Assembly (NCBI GenBank): GCA_021815655.1
Contig: JAKAGJ010000129.1
Coordinates: forward strand, 1 to 6,447
DNA: 6,447 nt
DNA from: Deltaproteobacteria bacterium
Lineage (GTDB): Bacteria; Desulfobacterota; Desulfarculia; Desulfarculales; Desulfarculaceae
Direction: 5' to 3'
Part shown: positions 1 to 6,418 of the stretch, piece by piece
Numbering within the stretch: position 1 is the first letter of the stretch
Layout: every line of letters starts with the position of its first letter
The notes under the pieces: model-generated
What the model saw: the letters and a program-made list of their open reading frames with translations, nothing else
Database searches by the model: none
Told to the model about the DNA's origin: nothing
Translations under genes and position numbers: made by a program

Positions 1-1466
1 TCGGCTCGGTCTACCCCTGGTCCAGCGCCGTGCTGGTCTGCGGGATGCTGGCCCTGGCCGCCCTGGGCCTGGGGCGTCCCACCCGGGCCGCCCTGGGCGA
101 GCGCCGCTGGCTGGCCGTGGCCCCCCTGGGCCTGTTCCTGCTGGTGGCGCTCCTGCAATGCCTGCCGGTGCCCGCATCCTGGCTCCAGACCCTGGCGCCC
201 CAACGCCTGGGTCTGTGGCTGCTGCCCTTCCAGGCCACCGACGCCAGCGCGCCCGGCTGGTTCGCCACCAGCCTCTATCCACGGGGCACCCTGCTGGAGG
301 GCAGCAGGTTCCTGACCTACGCCCTGGCGGCGGTGCTGGTCATGACCTGGCTGGGACAGGACCGCCAGGAGTCGCGCCAGGACTTCGCCAGTGCCCTCCT
401 GTGGACCATCTTCCTCACGGGTCTGGTGGTGACCCTGATCGCCCTGGGCCAAATCATGATCGGCGCCAAGGCCATCTACGGCTTCTGGATGCCCCAGCAC
501 TCCAACACCTTCATGGGGCCCTACGTCAACCGCAACCATTTCGCGGGCTACCTGGAGATGACCCTGCCCGTGGGCCTTTCCCTGCTGGCCATCCTGCTGC
601 GCCGCATGAACACGGGCGGCGATGATCGGCGCTCCCAGGCGCAGGCCGGCCGGCGGCGCACCGGGGTGCTCCTGGTGGCCCTGGCCGTCCTGGTCATGCT
701 CATCGGCCTGCTGACCTCGCTGTCGCGGGCGGGCGTGCTCTGCTGGGCCGGGGCCCTATGCCTGCAATTGCCCGTGCTGCTCTTCATGGTCCGGCGGCGG
801 GGCATCAAGACCCGCAACCTGGCCATCATGGGCCTGCTGATGGTGGTCCTGGTGGCCTGGCTGGGTTCCAGCGATTGGGCGCGCCTGGGCGAACGCGTCG
901 GCTCCGCGATCTATTCCCGCGACCTGAGCCGCGACATGCGCTACCAGTTGTTCAACGACACCTTGCGCATGTCCGGCGACTTCCCCGTGTTGGGAGTGGG
1001 GCTGGGCTCCTACCAGCAGGTGCTGCCCATGTACAAGACCATCGAGCGGCAGGTCTTCATCGACCACGCCCACAGCGACTATCTGGAGTTCCTGGCCGAA
1101 ACCGGCTGGGTGGGAGCCCTGGGGTTCCTGGCCTTCCTGGCGGCGGTGCTTCTGGTGGGCGGGCGCGCCGTGGTGACGACCATGCGCCAGGGCCCCCGCG
1201 TCTCGGAGCACCAGGCCAACGCGGCCATCATGACCTGCGGCGTACTGGCCGGGGTGGTGGCCATGTCCCTGCACGGCCTGGTTGATTTCAACTTGCGCAT
1301 TCCGGCCAACGCGCTTTTGTTCTTCGTCCTGTGCGGGGCCACCCTGGCCCTGGCCCCGGCGGCGGCCCGGTCCCGCGGGGCCGGCTCGCGCGGCGGCTTG
1401 GATGTGGTGAGGGATGCCCGCGGGGCCTCGCGGTCGAGCGCGCCGGCCACCAGCCCGGCGGACTAG
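1..1466 (+). CDS. O-antigen ligase/polymerase family membrane protein (Wzy/WaaL superfamily), 5'-truncated by window edge
   Basis: This integral inner-membrane glycosyltransferase probably polymerises lipid-linked repeat units, or ligates a glycan to an acceptor, on the periplasmic face. The frame is open from the first full codon at position 3 and reads GSVYPWSS before the GTG at 30. That peptide resembles the usual N-terminal region of this family, so the gene very likely starts upstream and the GTG is internal. About ten to eleven hydrophobic spans are visible. Family hallmarks in order are YVNRNHF (522-542), LSRAG (720-734), a large periplasmic loop (about 870-1105) ending in HAHSDYLEFLAETG (1065-1106), and a late HGLVDFNLRIP block (from 1272). 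The tail from about 1365 is Arg/Gly/Ser/Ala-rich and probably disordered and cytoplasmic. The family assignment is secure. Polymerase (Wzy) against ligase (WaaL) cannot be settled from sequence, but the neighbouring Wza/Wzc-like genes favour a polymerase. It converges on the TPR gene and overlaps it by 4 bp. Confidence 0.9.
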   Translation, partial: GSVYPWSSAVLVCGMLALAALGLGRPTRAALGERRWLAVAPLGLFLLVALLQCLPVPASWLQTLAPQRLGLWLLPFQATDASAPGWFATSLYPRGTLLEGSRFLTYALAAVLVMTWLGQDRQESRQDFASALLWTIFLTGLVVTLIALGQIMIGAKAIYGFWMPQHSNTFMGPYVNRNHFAGYLEMTLPVGLSLLAILLRRMNTGGDDRRSQAQAGRRRTGVLLVALAVLVMLIGLLTSLSRAGVLCWAGALCLQLPVLLFMVRRRGIKTRNLAIMGLLMVVLVAWLGSSDWARLGERVGSAIYSRDLSRDMRYQLFNDTLRMSGDFPVLGVGLGSYQQVLPMYKTIERQVFIDHAHSDYLEFLAETGWVGALGFLAFLAAVLLVGGRAVVTTMRQGPRVSEHQANAAIMTCGVLAGVVAMSLHGLVDFNLRIPANALLFFVLCGATLALAPAAARSRGAGSRGGLDVVRDARGASRSSAPATSPAD

Positions 1467-2812
1467 TATACGCCCATCTTCTTGAGGATAAGCCTGGCGC
1501 GCCTGTGGTTGGGGTCGAGCTTGAGGGCCCGGTGCACGTCTTCCACCGCGCTGGTCTGGTTGCCCAGTTGGCGGTCCACCTCGGCCAGGTTGGTCCAGAC
1601 ATCGGCCGTGCCCGGGTTGTCCGTTAGGGCCTTCTGCAAGGCCAGGCGAGCCTTTTCCAGTTGGCCCGAGGAGGCCAGGCATTCACCCAGGGCCGCCAGG
1701 GCCTCGAAGCTGCCCGGGTGCAGTTCCAGCACCGTCCGCAATAGCCGCTCGGCCCCCGCGTAGTCCTTGAGACGGCAGGCATAGCCGGCCAGGAGAGACC
1801 AATGCTTGGGGTCCGGCCGCGAGCTGGAGAGGGCCTCCCGCACCGCCTCACGCACCGCCTCGTCGCCAAAGGCATCGGGGAAGGCGTTCAGATAGCCCAG
1901 CATCAACTGCCACCCGCGGGGATCGTCCGGATTGGCCTTCAGATAGGCGCGCACCACCAGCAGGCCATCGGCCGGGCGGCCGTTTTTGCCCAGGGTCTGG
2001 GCCAAGGCGCGGTATTCGTGGATGCGCGGCCCGTTGGGCAGGTCAGCGATCAAAGGGACGCGCACCCGCTCCCAGGCGGCGTCGTCCAGCCGCGCCAGGG
2101 CGCTGCCCAGGCGGACGAAATCCTCCTCGAACCAGGGATTGAGAAGGCGCAGGACCTGATAGTCGCGCGTCAGGCCCAGGCAATTGTCATAGGCCCGGCC
2201 GGCGACCTTGAGGTAGGCCGCATGGTCCGGGTAGCGGATTAGCATCAGAGCCCGGCCATAGTTGCGGCAGATGTCCTCCACCTGGGCCGGCTCCGGCGGC
2301 GCGTTCATGGGCAGGGAGGCGTTCAGCACGTCGCCGCGCAGCTCGTAGTAGTAGGCGCGGGTGGGGTTGAGGCGTAGCGCCGTCAGCAGGGTGGGCTGAC
2401 AGGGCGCGTAGGAGGGGCCGGCCTGGCCCGAGTTCACGCAGAGGATGGACAGGTCCTGGTAGATCAGGTCCCAGGTGGGAGTCTGGCGCAGGGCCAGGAG
2501 GAGTTCCGCCCGCTGCTTGTCCAGGCCAGCGGCGGAAACCTGCCCCAGATTGCGCAAGTCGTCCCGCAACTGCCAGCGATAGCGTATGAGGAAGGGACTC
2601 GTGGGATCCCAGTCCAGGGCCCAGCCGATGTTCTGCATGGCTATGCCGGACAGGTCCCGCAGGTGTTCAGGTGTGGGGTGGTTGGCCATTTCGGCCCTGG
2701 CCATCTGGGCCTTGCGCAGGTAATGGTCGCCCACGGCCCAGCGCACCACCGGCACCATGATCGCCACGGCCAGGAGGCAGAGCAACCCGCGGCCCAGGTA
2801 TTTGGCGGCCAT
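1463..2812 (-). CDS. Membrane-anchored tetratricopeptide-repeat (TPR) protein of a polysaccharide locus, function unassigned
   Basis: From the ATG at 2812 the protein has 449 residues. Residues 9-27 form one hydrophobic segment, read as an N-terminal membrane anchor with the rest in the periplasm. The body looks helical and repeat-like. The clearest TPRs are at residues 337-449, three consecutive units containing patterns such as DYAGAERLL, GQLEKARLALQKAL and NQTSAVEDVHRALKLDP. The middle (about 60-330) shows degenerate alpha-repeat pairs and four cysteines in a region otherwise poor in them. No enzymatic motif is visible. TPR proteins usually mediate protein-protein contacts, and some act in polysaccharide secretion complexes; a scaffold role here is inference from its place just after the Wzc-like gene. 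The start is uncertain. GGAGGG at 2828-2833 lies 9 nt before an in-frame TTG (2818) and 15 nt before the ATG. A GTG at 2878 would add 22 polar residues and overlap the kinase gene by 29 bp. Confidence 0.85.
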   Translation of the reverse strand: MAAKYLGRGLLCLLAVAIMVPVVRWAVGDHYLRKAQMARAEMANHPTPEHLRDLSGIAMQNIGWALDWDPTSPFLIRYRWQLRDDLRNLGQVSAAGLDKQRAELLLALRQTPTWDLIYQDLSILCVNSGQAGPSYAPCQPTLLTALRLNPTRAYYYELRGDVLNASLPMNAPPEPAQVEDICRNYGRALMLIRYPDHAAYLKVAGRAYDNCLGLTRDYQVLRLLNPWFEEDFVRLGSALARLDDAAWERVRVPLIADLPNGPRIHEYRALAQTLGKNGRPADGLLVVRAYLKANPDDPRGWQLMLGYLNAFPDAFGDEAVREAVREALSSSRPDPKHWSLLAGYACRLKDYAGAERLLRTVLELHPGSFEALAALGECLASSGQLEKARLALQKALTDNPGTADVWTNLAEVDRQLGNQTSAVEDVHRALKLDPNHRRARLILKKMGVY

Positions 2813-2827
2813 GCTCAAGGGGCCCAA

Positions 2828-2833
2828 CCCTCC
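2828..2833 (-). promoter_or_regulatory. Ribosome binding site candidate for the TPR gene
   Basis: GGAGGG on the minus strand lies between the kinase stop (2850-2852) and the TPR gene. Its distance is 9 nt to an in-frame TTG at 2818 and 15 nt to the ATG at 2812. It argues for a start in this gap rather than at the GTG at 2878, which has only a weak GAAGAAG stretch upstream. It leaves TTG against ATG undecided. Confidence 0.45.
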
Positions 2834-2849
2834 AGCCGGCTGACTATCC

Positions 2850-5075
2850 TCAGGCGGCCGCCCTCGGGGCCGAGTCACGGCCGCTGGACTTCTTCCTCAC
2901 CCTTCGGCCATGCTGGGAATCAGAGCCTCCGCCGTACTCGTAGGAGTAGTAGTAGCGGTAGCGATAACCCTCGTAGTAGTAGTCCGAGCGGGAGTTCACA
3001 GTGCGGTTCAGCACCGACCCCAGGACCTTCACGTCCGACAGGGCCAGCTTGTCACCGGCCTGCTTGAGCACGTGGGCCGGGGTCTTGCCCGCCGCCGTGA
3101 CCATGACCACGCCGTCGGAGAGCCGTCCCAGGATCATGGGGTCGGCCACCGGCATGATGGGCGGAGAGTCGATGATTATGATGTCATAGTGCTTGCTGGC
3201 CACGGTCATGAGCTGGGCCATCAGGGGTGACTGCAGGAGTTCTGAGGGGTTGGGAGGAATGGGGCCGGAAGGGATGAGGTCCACGTTGGTCCACACCCCC
3301 TTCAGGATGGCCTTGTTCACGTCCACGGCCCCGGTGAGAATGGAGCTGAGTCCGCTTTCACGGCTGACGCCCCACACTTTGTGTTGGCGTGGCTTGCGCA
3401 TGTCGGCGTCCACCAGCAGGGTGCGGTTGCCGGCCGTGGCGAAGACGAGCGCCAAATGGGAAGCCACCATGCTCTTGCCTTCCTGGGCCATGGCGCTGGA
3501 AACCACGATGACCTTGGGTGGGGCCTGGGCCCGCGAAAGGGTTATGGCCGTGCGCAGGTTGCGGAAGGCCTCGTCCACCCCTCCGGATGAGGTGAAGCTG
3601 GCCGGCAAGGCCCCGGGGCTGGGCGGTTCCCCCTTGCCCGAGCGCAACGGCGCCGCCTCGTGATAGGGGATATGTCCCAGGTTGGGCACGGAGAGGAGCT
3701 TCTCGACCTCCTCGGGGAACTTGATGGTGTCGTCCAGGTATTCCAGGAAAAACCCCAGGCAGAGCGACAGGACCACGGCCAGGCCTGTGCCGGCCACGCC
3801 CCAGAGCACGACTTTGGGGCTGACGGGGCTGTTGGGCTTCTTGGCCGGGTCCACCACGACCACCATGCCCACGTCGATCTCCTCGGAGACGCGGGCCTCC
3901 TTGGCCTTGGAGAGCAGCATGTCATAGAGGTGCTGGTTGGTGTCCACCTCGCGCTTGAGCACACCGTAGGCGATGGCCTTCTTGCGCACGGCCATGGCCT
4001 CGTTCTTTTGGTTTTCCAAGGCTTCGGCCAAGGACCTCTCGCGGGCCATCGCCACCTCGTACTGGTTGCCCAGGGCCGACACCATCTTGCTCACCTCGGC
4101 GTGCAGGTCGTTGTCCACGGCCTGCTTCTCGGCGCGCAGTGCGGCGATCTTGGGGTGGTTGGGGCCATAGCGCTGGGACTGCTCGGCCAGGTCCTTGGAG
4201 ATGTCCAGCTGGCGCTGGCGCACGTTCTGGATAACCTGATAATTCAGGATATCCGGGATGCCCGAGAGCTTCCCGGGGTCGCGCATCATGTCCTTGGCCT
4301 GCTGGTATTTGACCTGGGCCTCCATGCGGGCGGTCTGTGCCTGCACCAGCGAGCTGTTCAGGTCGGCGATCTTCTGGGCCGAGATGTCGTTGTACTGGTC
4401 GGAGATGAAGGTGGCCAGCCGCTGCTCTTCCATATATTTCTGAAGGGCCAGTTGGGAGGCCTCCAGCTTGTGACGCTGCTCCTCGATGCGCTTGGACAGG
4501 AAGTTGATGGCGGTCTGGGTCAGCTTGAGGCGATGGTCCAGGGTGTAGTCCACGTAGGCCTGGGCCACGGCGTTGGCCACCGTGGTGGCCAGTTCGGGGC
4601 TGAGGGAGATGAAGGTGATGTTCACCAGACGGCTCTGGCGCACCGGTTCCACGCCCAGCCGGTCCTTGAATCCCTTCAGCGCCAGGTCGATCAGCTTCTC
4701 CTCGGGCAAGGGCTTGCCGTCAATCTTGATCTCGCGGATCTCCGTGGGGACGAACTCGGGAATGTCGTAGAGCTTCAGCTTCTGGATGACGTTCTCGGCC
4801 AGCGTGCGGCTCTCGATGATCTTGTACTGGGTCTGGTAGAATTCCATGTTGGAGGTGTCTTGGGCAAAGGCCTCCTGGATGGACATGGGACGCGTGGAGC
4901 TCTGCTCGATCATCACCACGGTCTGCGCCTGATACTTTTTGGGCGACAGCACCAAAACCAGCGCCACCACCACCAGTATGGCCAGGAAGCAGGCGGTGAT
5001 CGGCCAGCGCCGGCGGATGAGTATGTCCACATAATCCCGCAGGTGCGGCGTACGCAGGTCGGTTGTTAGTGCCAT
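2850..5075 (-). CDS. Polysaccharide co-polymerase with fused tyrosine autokinase (Wzc-like, BY-kinase)
   Basis: This 741-residue inner-membrane protein controls chain length and export of the polysaccharide and autophosphorylates on tyrosine. It begins with a Wzz-type domain (LRDYVDILIRRRW, 12-24) and a first membrane span at about 25-43. A long periplasmic part (about 44-420) follows, with coiled-coil-rich stretches at about 185-260 and 285-400. The Wzz-type proline motif KPNSPVSPK (413-421) leads into a second span at about 422-444. The cytoplasmic kinase has the oligomerisation motif E-x2-R-x2-R (E502, R505, R508), Walker A ending EGKS (532-535), Walker A' TLLVDADMR (552-560) and Walker B DIIIIDSPP (631-639). 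A tail with ten tyrosines (699-714) and a basic end (724-741) closes the protein. The canonical PG before the Walker A EGKS is AQ here, but G533, K534 and S535 are intact. The domain fusion matches proteobacterial Wzc rather than the split Firmicutes CapA/CapB pair. It follows the wza-like gene by 12 bp. No cognate phosphatase gene is in the window. Confidence 0.96.
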   Translation of the reverse strand: MALTTDLRTPHLRDYVDILIRRRWPITACFLAILVVVALVLVLSPKKYQAQTVVMIEQSSTRPMSIQEAFAQDTSNMEFYQTQYKIIESRTLAENVIQKLKLYDIPEFVPTEIREIKIDGKPLPEEKLIDLALKGFKDRLGVEPVRQSRLVNITFISLSPELATTVANAVAQAYVDYTLDHRLKLTQTAINFLSKRIEEQRHKLEASQLALQKYMEEQRLATFISDQYNDISAQKIADLNSSLVQAQTARMEAQVKYQQAKDMMRDPGKLSGIPDILNYQVIQNVRQRQLDISKDLAEQSQRYGPNHPKIAALRAEKQAVDNDLHAEVSKMVSALGNQYEVAMARERSLAEALENQKNEAMAVRKKAIAYGVLKREVDTNQHLYDMLLSKAKEARVSEEIDVGMVVVVDPAKKPNSPVSPKVVLWGVAGTGLAVVLSLCLGFFLEYLDDTIKFPEEVEKLLSVPNLGHIPYHEAAPLRSGKGEPPSPGALPASFTSSGGVDEAFRNLRTAITLSRAQAPPKVIVVSSAMAQEGKSMVASHLALVFATAGNRTLLVDADMRKPRQHKVWGVSRESGLSSILTGAVDVNKAILKGVWTNVDLIPSGPIPPNPSELLQSPLMAQLMTVASKHYDIIIIDSPPIMPVADPMILGRLSDGVVMVTAAGKTPAHVLKQAGDKLALSDVKVLGSVLNRTVNSRSDYYYEGYRYRYYYSYEYGGGSDSQHGRRVRKKSSGRDSAPRAAA
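2934..2981 (-). repeat. Tyrosine-codon tract encoding the kinase's C-terminal autophosphorylation cluster
   Basis: Sixteen codons encode ten tyrosines (residues 699-714), nine as TAC and one as TAT. They include two runs of three consecutive TAC codons, at 2946-2954 and 2973-2981. In BY-kinases this cluster is the in-trans autophosphorylation target, and its phosphorylation state controls oligomer assembly. Arginines are interleaved (YRYRYYY), which makes the patch basic as well as aromatic. Confidence 0.85.
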
Positions 5076-5084
5076 GATTGTACG

Positions 5085-5090
5085 ATCCTA
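5085..5090 (-). promoter_or_regulatory. Ribosome binding site of the Wzc-like gene, overlapping the upstream stop codon
   Basis: On the minus strand TAGGAT precedes the ATG at 5075, with AGGA separated from it by 10 nt. Its first three bases are the TAG stop of the Wza-like gene. A ribosome finishing that gene would sit on this site, which suggests translational coupling and supports the chosen start. Confidence 0.6.
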
Positions 5091-6233
5091 GAAAAGGCTT
5101 TGCGGAACGACGATGACGTCGTTGGGAATAATCTGGGTGTCCTTGTTCTTGTCACCACTGAGCACGTCGTTCACGGGCACCGATATGGTGATCTCCTTGC
5201 CCTTTTCCAGCCTGACCACCCTGGTTCGATTGCCCGCCGCCTTGTCGGTGAGGCCGCCGGCCATGGTGATGGCCTCCACCACGCTTATGGGCCGGTTCTT
5301 GAGCTTATAGTAACCAGGCTGGCGCACCTCGCCGGTAACGAAGAAGCGCGGCGCCTCCGGCACATAGACCACGTCCTTGTCGGACATGCGCAGATTGTAT
5401 TCGGGATGGCTTCCCTTGGTCAGGGACTCCAGGTCGATGATCATGGAGATGCGCTGGGACTGACCACCGGGGCCGGGTAGGGAGCGAAGCAGCCGGATGG
5501 AATTGGCGGAAACCTCGCCCTTGTCGTCGAACTTTATGCCGCCGGCCTTGGCCAGGATCTCCAGGAGCTGCTCGTTGCCCTCCAGGAAATAACCGCCAGG
5601 GGAGTTTACGGCGCCCATGACCAGTACCCGCCGGCTGCGGAACTCCTTGAGCTGCACCGTCACATGAGGCTCGCGCAGGAACCCGCGTTCCATGTAGCGC
5701 TTCTCGACAATCCTTTCAATTTCCCTGGGGGACTTGGCGGTAACGTTGATCTGGCCGATCAGGGGCAGGGTGATGTTGCCCTCGGTGGAGACCCGTATGT
5801 CGTCGCGGGAAAGCTCGGGCTCGTCAAAGACGCGCACGCTGATGACGTCCATGCCGCCCACCCGGTACTCCTCCTCGCGGGCCGCGCGGGGGTCCGTCTT
5901 GAGGTACTCTGGGACGGTCATCAAACGCGCGTTGCTGAACTCGCCGCGCAGGTCCTCGGGCAACTGCGCCGCCTCCTTGGGGGCCACCTTCAGGGTGGCC
6001 TTGGCCTTTTCGATCAGGTCCTCCTCGCCGTCCAGGGATTGGGTCTGGGGACCTGCTGGTTGGCTGGTCAGCGAGCTGTCCCAAAGACTGCGGCTTCCCG
6101 CTGTTTCGGCGTGGGCTTGCTGAGGCGGGCCGCAAAGCATGATCGCCAGGGCCGCCAGCAGGGGAAGCACGCTCCAAAACAACTCGCGGCGGCTCTTGAC
6201 CCGGTATGGACGATCAAGGGTGGTGATTGGCAT
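5088..6233 (-). CDS. Polysaccharide export protein with Poly_export and two SLBB domains (Wza-like, OPX family)
   Basis: This 381-residue secreted protein is expected to form an oligomeric periplasmic conduit carrying the polysaccharide to and across the outer membrane. Residues 1-42 look like a signal peptide: a basic stretch at 11-16, a hydrophobic core at about 19-33, and an AHA|E signal peptidase I site after residue 42. Cys34 is preceded by IML, a poor lipobox, so lipidation is doubtful. A charged, poorly conserved stretch (about 43-120) precedes the Poly_export domain (about 122-198, YRVGGMDVISVRVFDEPELS). Two SLBB domains follow, one from about 202 (VLVMGAVNSPGGY) and one from about 297 (FFVTGEVRQPGYYKL). 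The protein ends right after SLBB2 (NDVIVVPQSLF), so it lacks the C-terminal amphipathic helix with which E. coli Wza crosses the outer membrane. The ATG at 6233 is fixed by an in-frame TAA two codons upstream. No strong Shine-Dalgarno is visible; the leader just before the start is A/T-rich with only a distant GGA. It is the first gene of the leftward operon. Confidence 0.95.
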   Translation of the reverse strand: MPITTLDRPYRVKSRRELFWSVLPLLAALAIMLCGPPQQAHAETAGSRSLWDSSLTSQPAGPQTQSLDGEEDLIEKAKATLKVAPKEAAQLPEDLRGEFSNARLMTVPEYLKTDPRAAREEEYRVGGMDVISVRVFDEPELSRDDIRVSTEGNITLPLIGQINVTAKSPREIERIVEKRYMERGFLREPHVTVQLKEFRSRRVLVMGAVNSPGGYFLEGNEQLLEILAKAGGIKFDDKGEVSANSIRLLRSLPGPGGQSQRISMIIDLESLTKGSHPEYNLRMSDKDVVYVPEAPRFFVTGEVRQPGYYKLKNRPISVVEAITMAGGLTDKAAGNRTRVVRLEKGKEITISVPVNDVLSGDKNKDTQIIPNDVIVVPQSLF

Positions 6234-6286
6234 TTTTTAATAACATCCAACCGTTGTCTGTAACTTTTCTCGAGATGCCGGGGAGA

Positions 6287-6303
6287 GGGCGCCTTTTGGC
6301 CCC
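6287..6303 (-). other. Small stem-loop in the presumed 5' leader of the operon
   Basis: On the minus strand GGGGCC and GGC-G-CCC pair around an AAAA loop, giving a 6-bp stem with one bulged base. It lies between the predicted transcription start and the first gene. It is too short and too far from the start codon (over 50 nt) to block ribosome entry directly. A role in transcript stability or none at all is equally possible. Confidence 0.2.
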
Positions 6304-6324
6304 ATACAATGACTTAGGCTGTAA

Positions 6325-6353
6325 ACCATAGCACAATGTCGGTTGCATGGCAA
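6325..6353 (-). promoter_or_regulatory. Candidate sigma-70 type promoter for the wza-wzc-TPR operon
   Basis: On the minus strand a TTGCCA -35 box (6348-6353) is followed after exactly 17 bp by TATGGT (6325-6330), with TGC directly before it as an extended -10. The -35 matches consensus at 5 of 6 positions and the -10 at 4 of 6. Transcription would begin near 6318, giving a leader of about 85 nt before the ATG at 6233. The local sequence is more A/T-rich than the genes around it, as expected for a promoter. Confidence 0.45.
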
Positions 6354-6359
6354 TTGCCG
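6343..6359 (-). promoter_or_regulatory. Possible sigma-54 (-24/-12) element overlapping the sigma-70 candidate
   Basis: On the minus strand the 17-mer CGGCAATTGCCATGCAA has GG and GC with the exact 10-bp spacing of sigma-54 promoters. Against TGGCAC-N5-TTGCA it keeps GGCA and TGCA and differs at three defined positions. The element also contains the perfect palindrome GGCAATTGCC (6349-6358), which could instead be an operator half or a chance result. It shares bases with the -35 box of the sigma-70 candidate, so at most one of the two readings is likely to be the main promoter. Confidence 0.22.
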
Positions 6360-6369
6360 CCCCCCCAGC

Positions 6370-6399
6370 AAGGTCCTTGCCGGGCTCCGGCGGGACCTT
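6370..6399. terminator. Strong two-part hairpin, possible terminator of a gene beyond the right edge
   Basis: AAGGTCC (6370-6376) pairs with GGACCTT (6393-6399), and inside it GCCGG (6379-6383) pairs with CCGGC (6387-6391) across a 3-nt loop. The result is a 12-bp interrupted stem. On the plus strand only three T follow, and on the minus strand even fewer, so it is a weak intrinsic terminator in either direction. Its position upstream of the operon promoter fits insulation from a leftward-reading neighbour outside the window. Confidence 0.35.
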
Positions 6400-6418
6400 T
6401 CGGAGCGCGATCAGCCCC

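Noticed and set aside
756..1682. A 308-codon minus-strand frame spanning the polymerase 3' end and the TPR gene 3' end
   Set aside because: Its Gly/Pro/Gln/Arg-rich composition is typical of GC-rich shadow frames. It overlaps two well-supported genes and has no recognisable motif.
3468..3492. Kinase Walker A judged defective because the canonical PG is AQ and the first Gly is Ala
   Set aside because: The essential G533, K534 and S535 are present, the other kinase motifs are intact, and many BY-kinases lack the first Gly of the textbook P-loop.
3660..5069. A 469-codon open frame on the plus strand, antisense to the kinase gene
   Set aside because: It is exactly codon-registered with the kinase gene. 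It stays open because that gene almost never uses TTA, CTA or TCA codons. Its product is a monotonous Leu/Gly/Val/His-rich sequence without domains.
6103..6134. Cys34 of the Wza-like protein as a lipoprotein attachment site
   Set aside because: The residues before it (I-M-L) do not fit a lipobox, which needs a small residue at -1. The AHA|E signal peptidase I site just after it is a better fit.
6068..6250. A 60-codon minus-strand frame starting at an ATG 17 nt upstream of the Wza-like start
   Set aside because: It runs out of frame through the signal-peptide and linker coding region and looks like no known leader peptide. The in-frame Wza-like product explains this region.
5664..6263. A 199-codon plus-strand frame opposite the Wza-like gene
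   Set aside because: It is antisense to a gene with clear domains and signal peptide, and its product is low-complexity Leu/Gly/Val without motifs.
6306..6338. Two direct copies of ACAATG (6306-6311 and 6333-6338) as a regulator binding site
   Set aside because: Six bases 27 bp apart in an A/T-richer leader is within chance expectation, and there is no matching flank.
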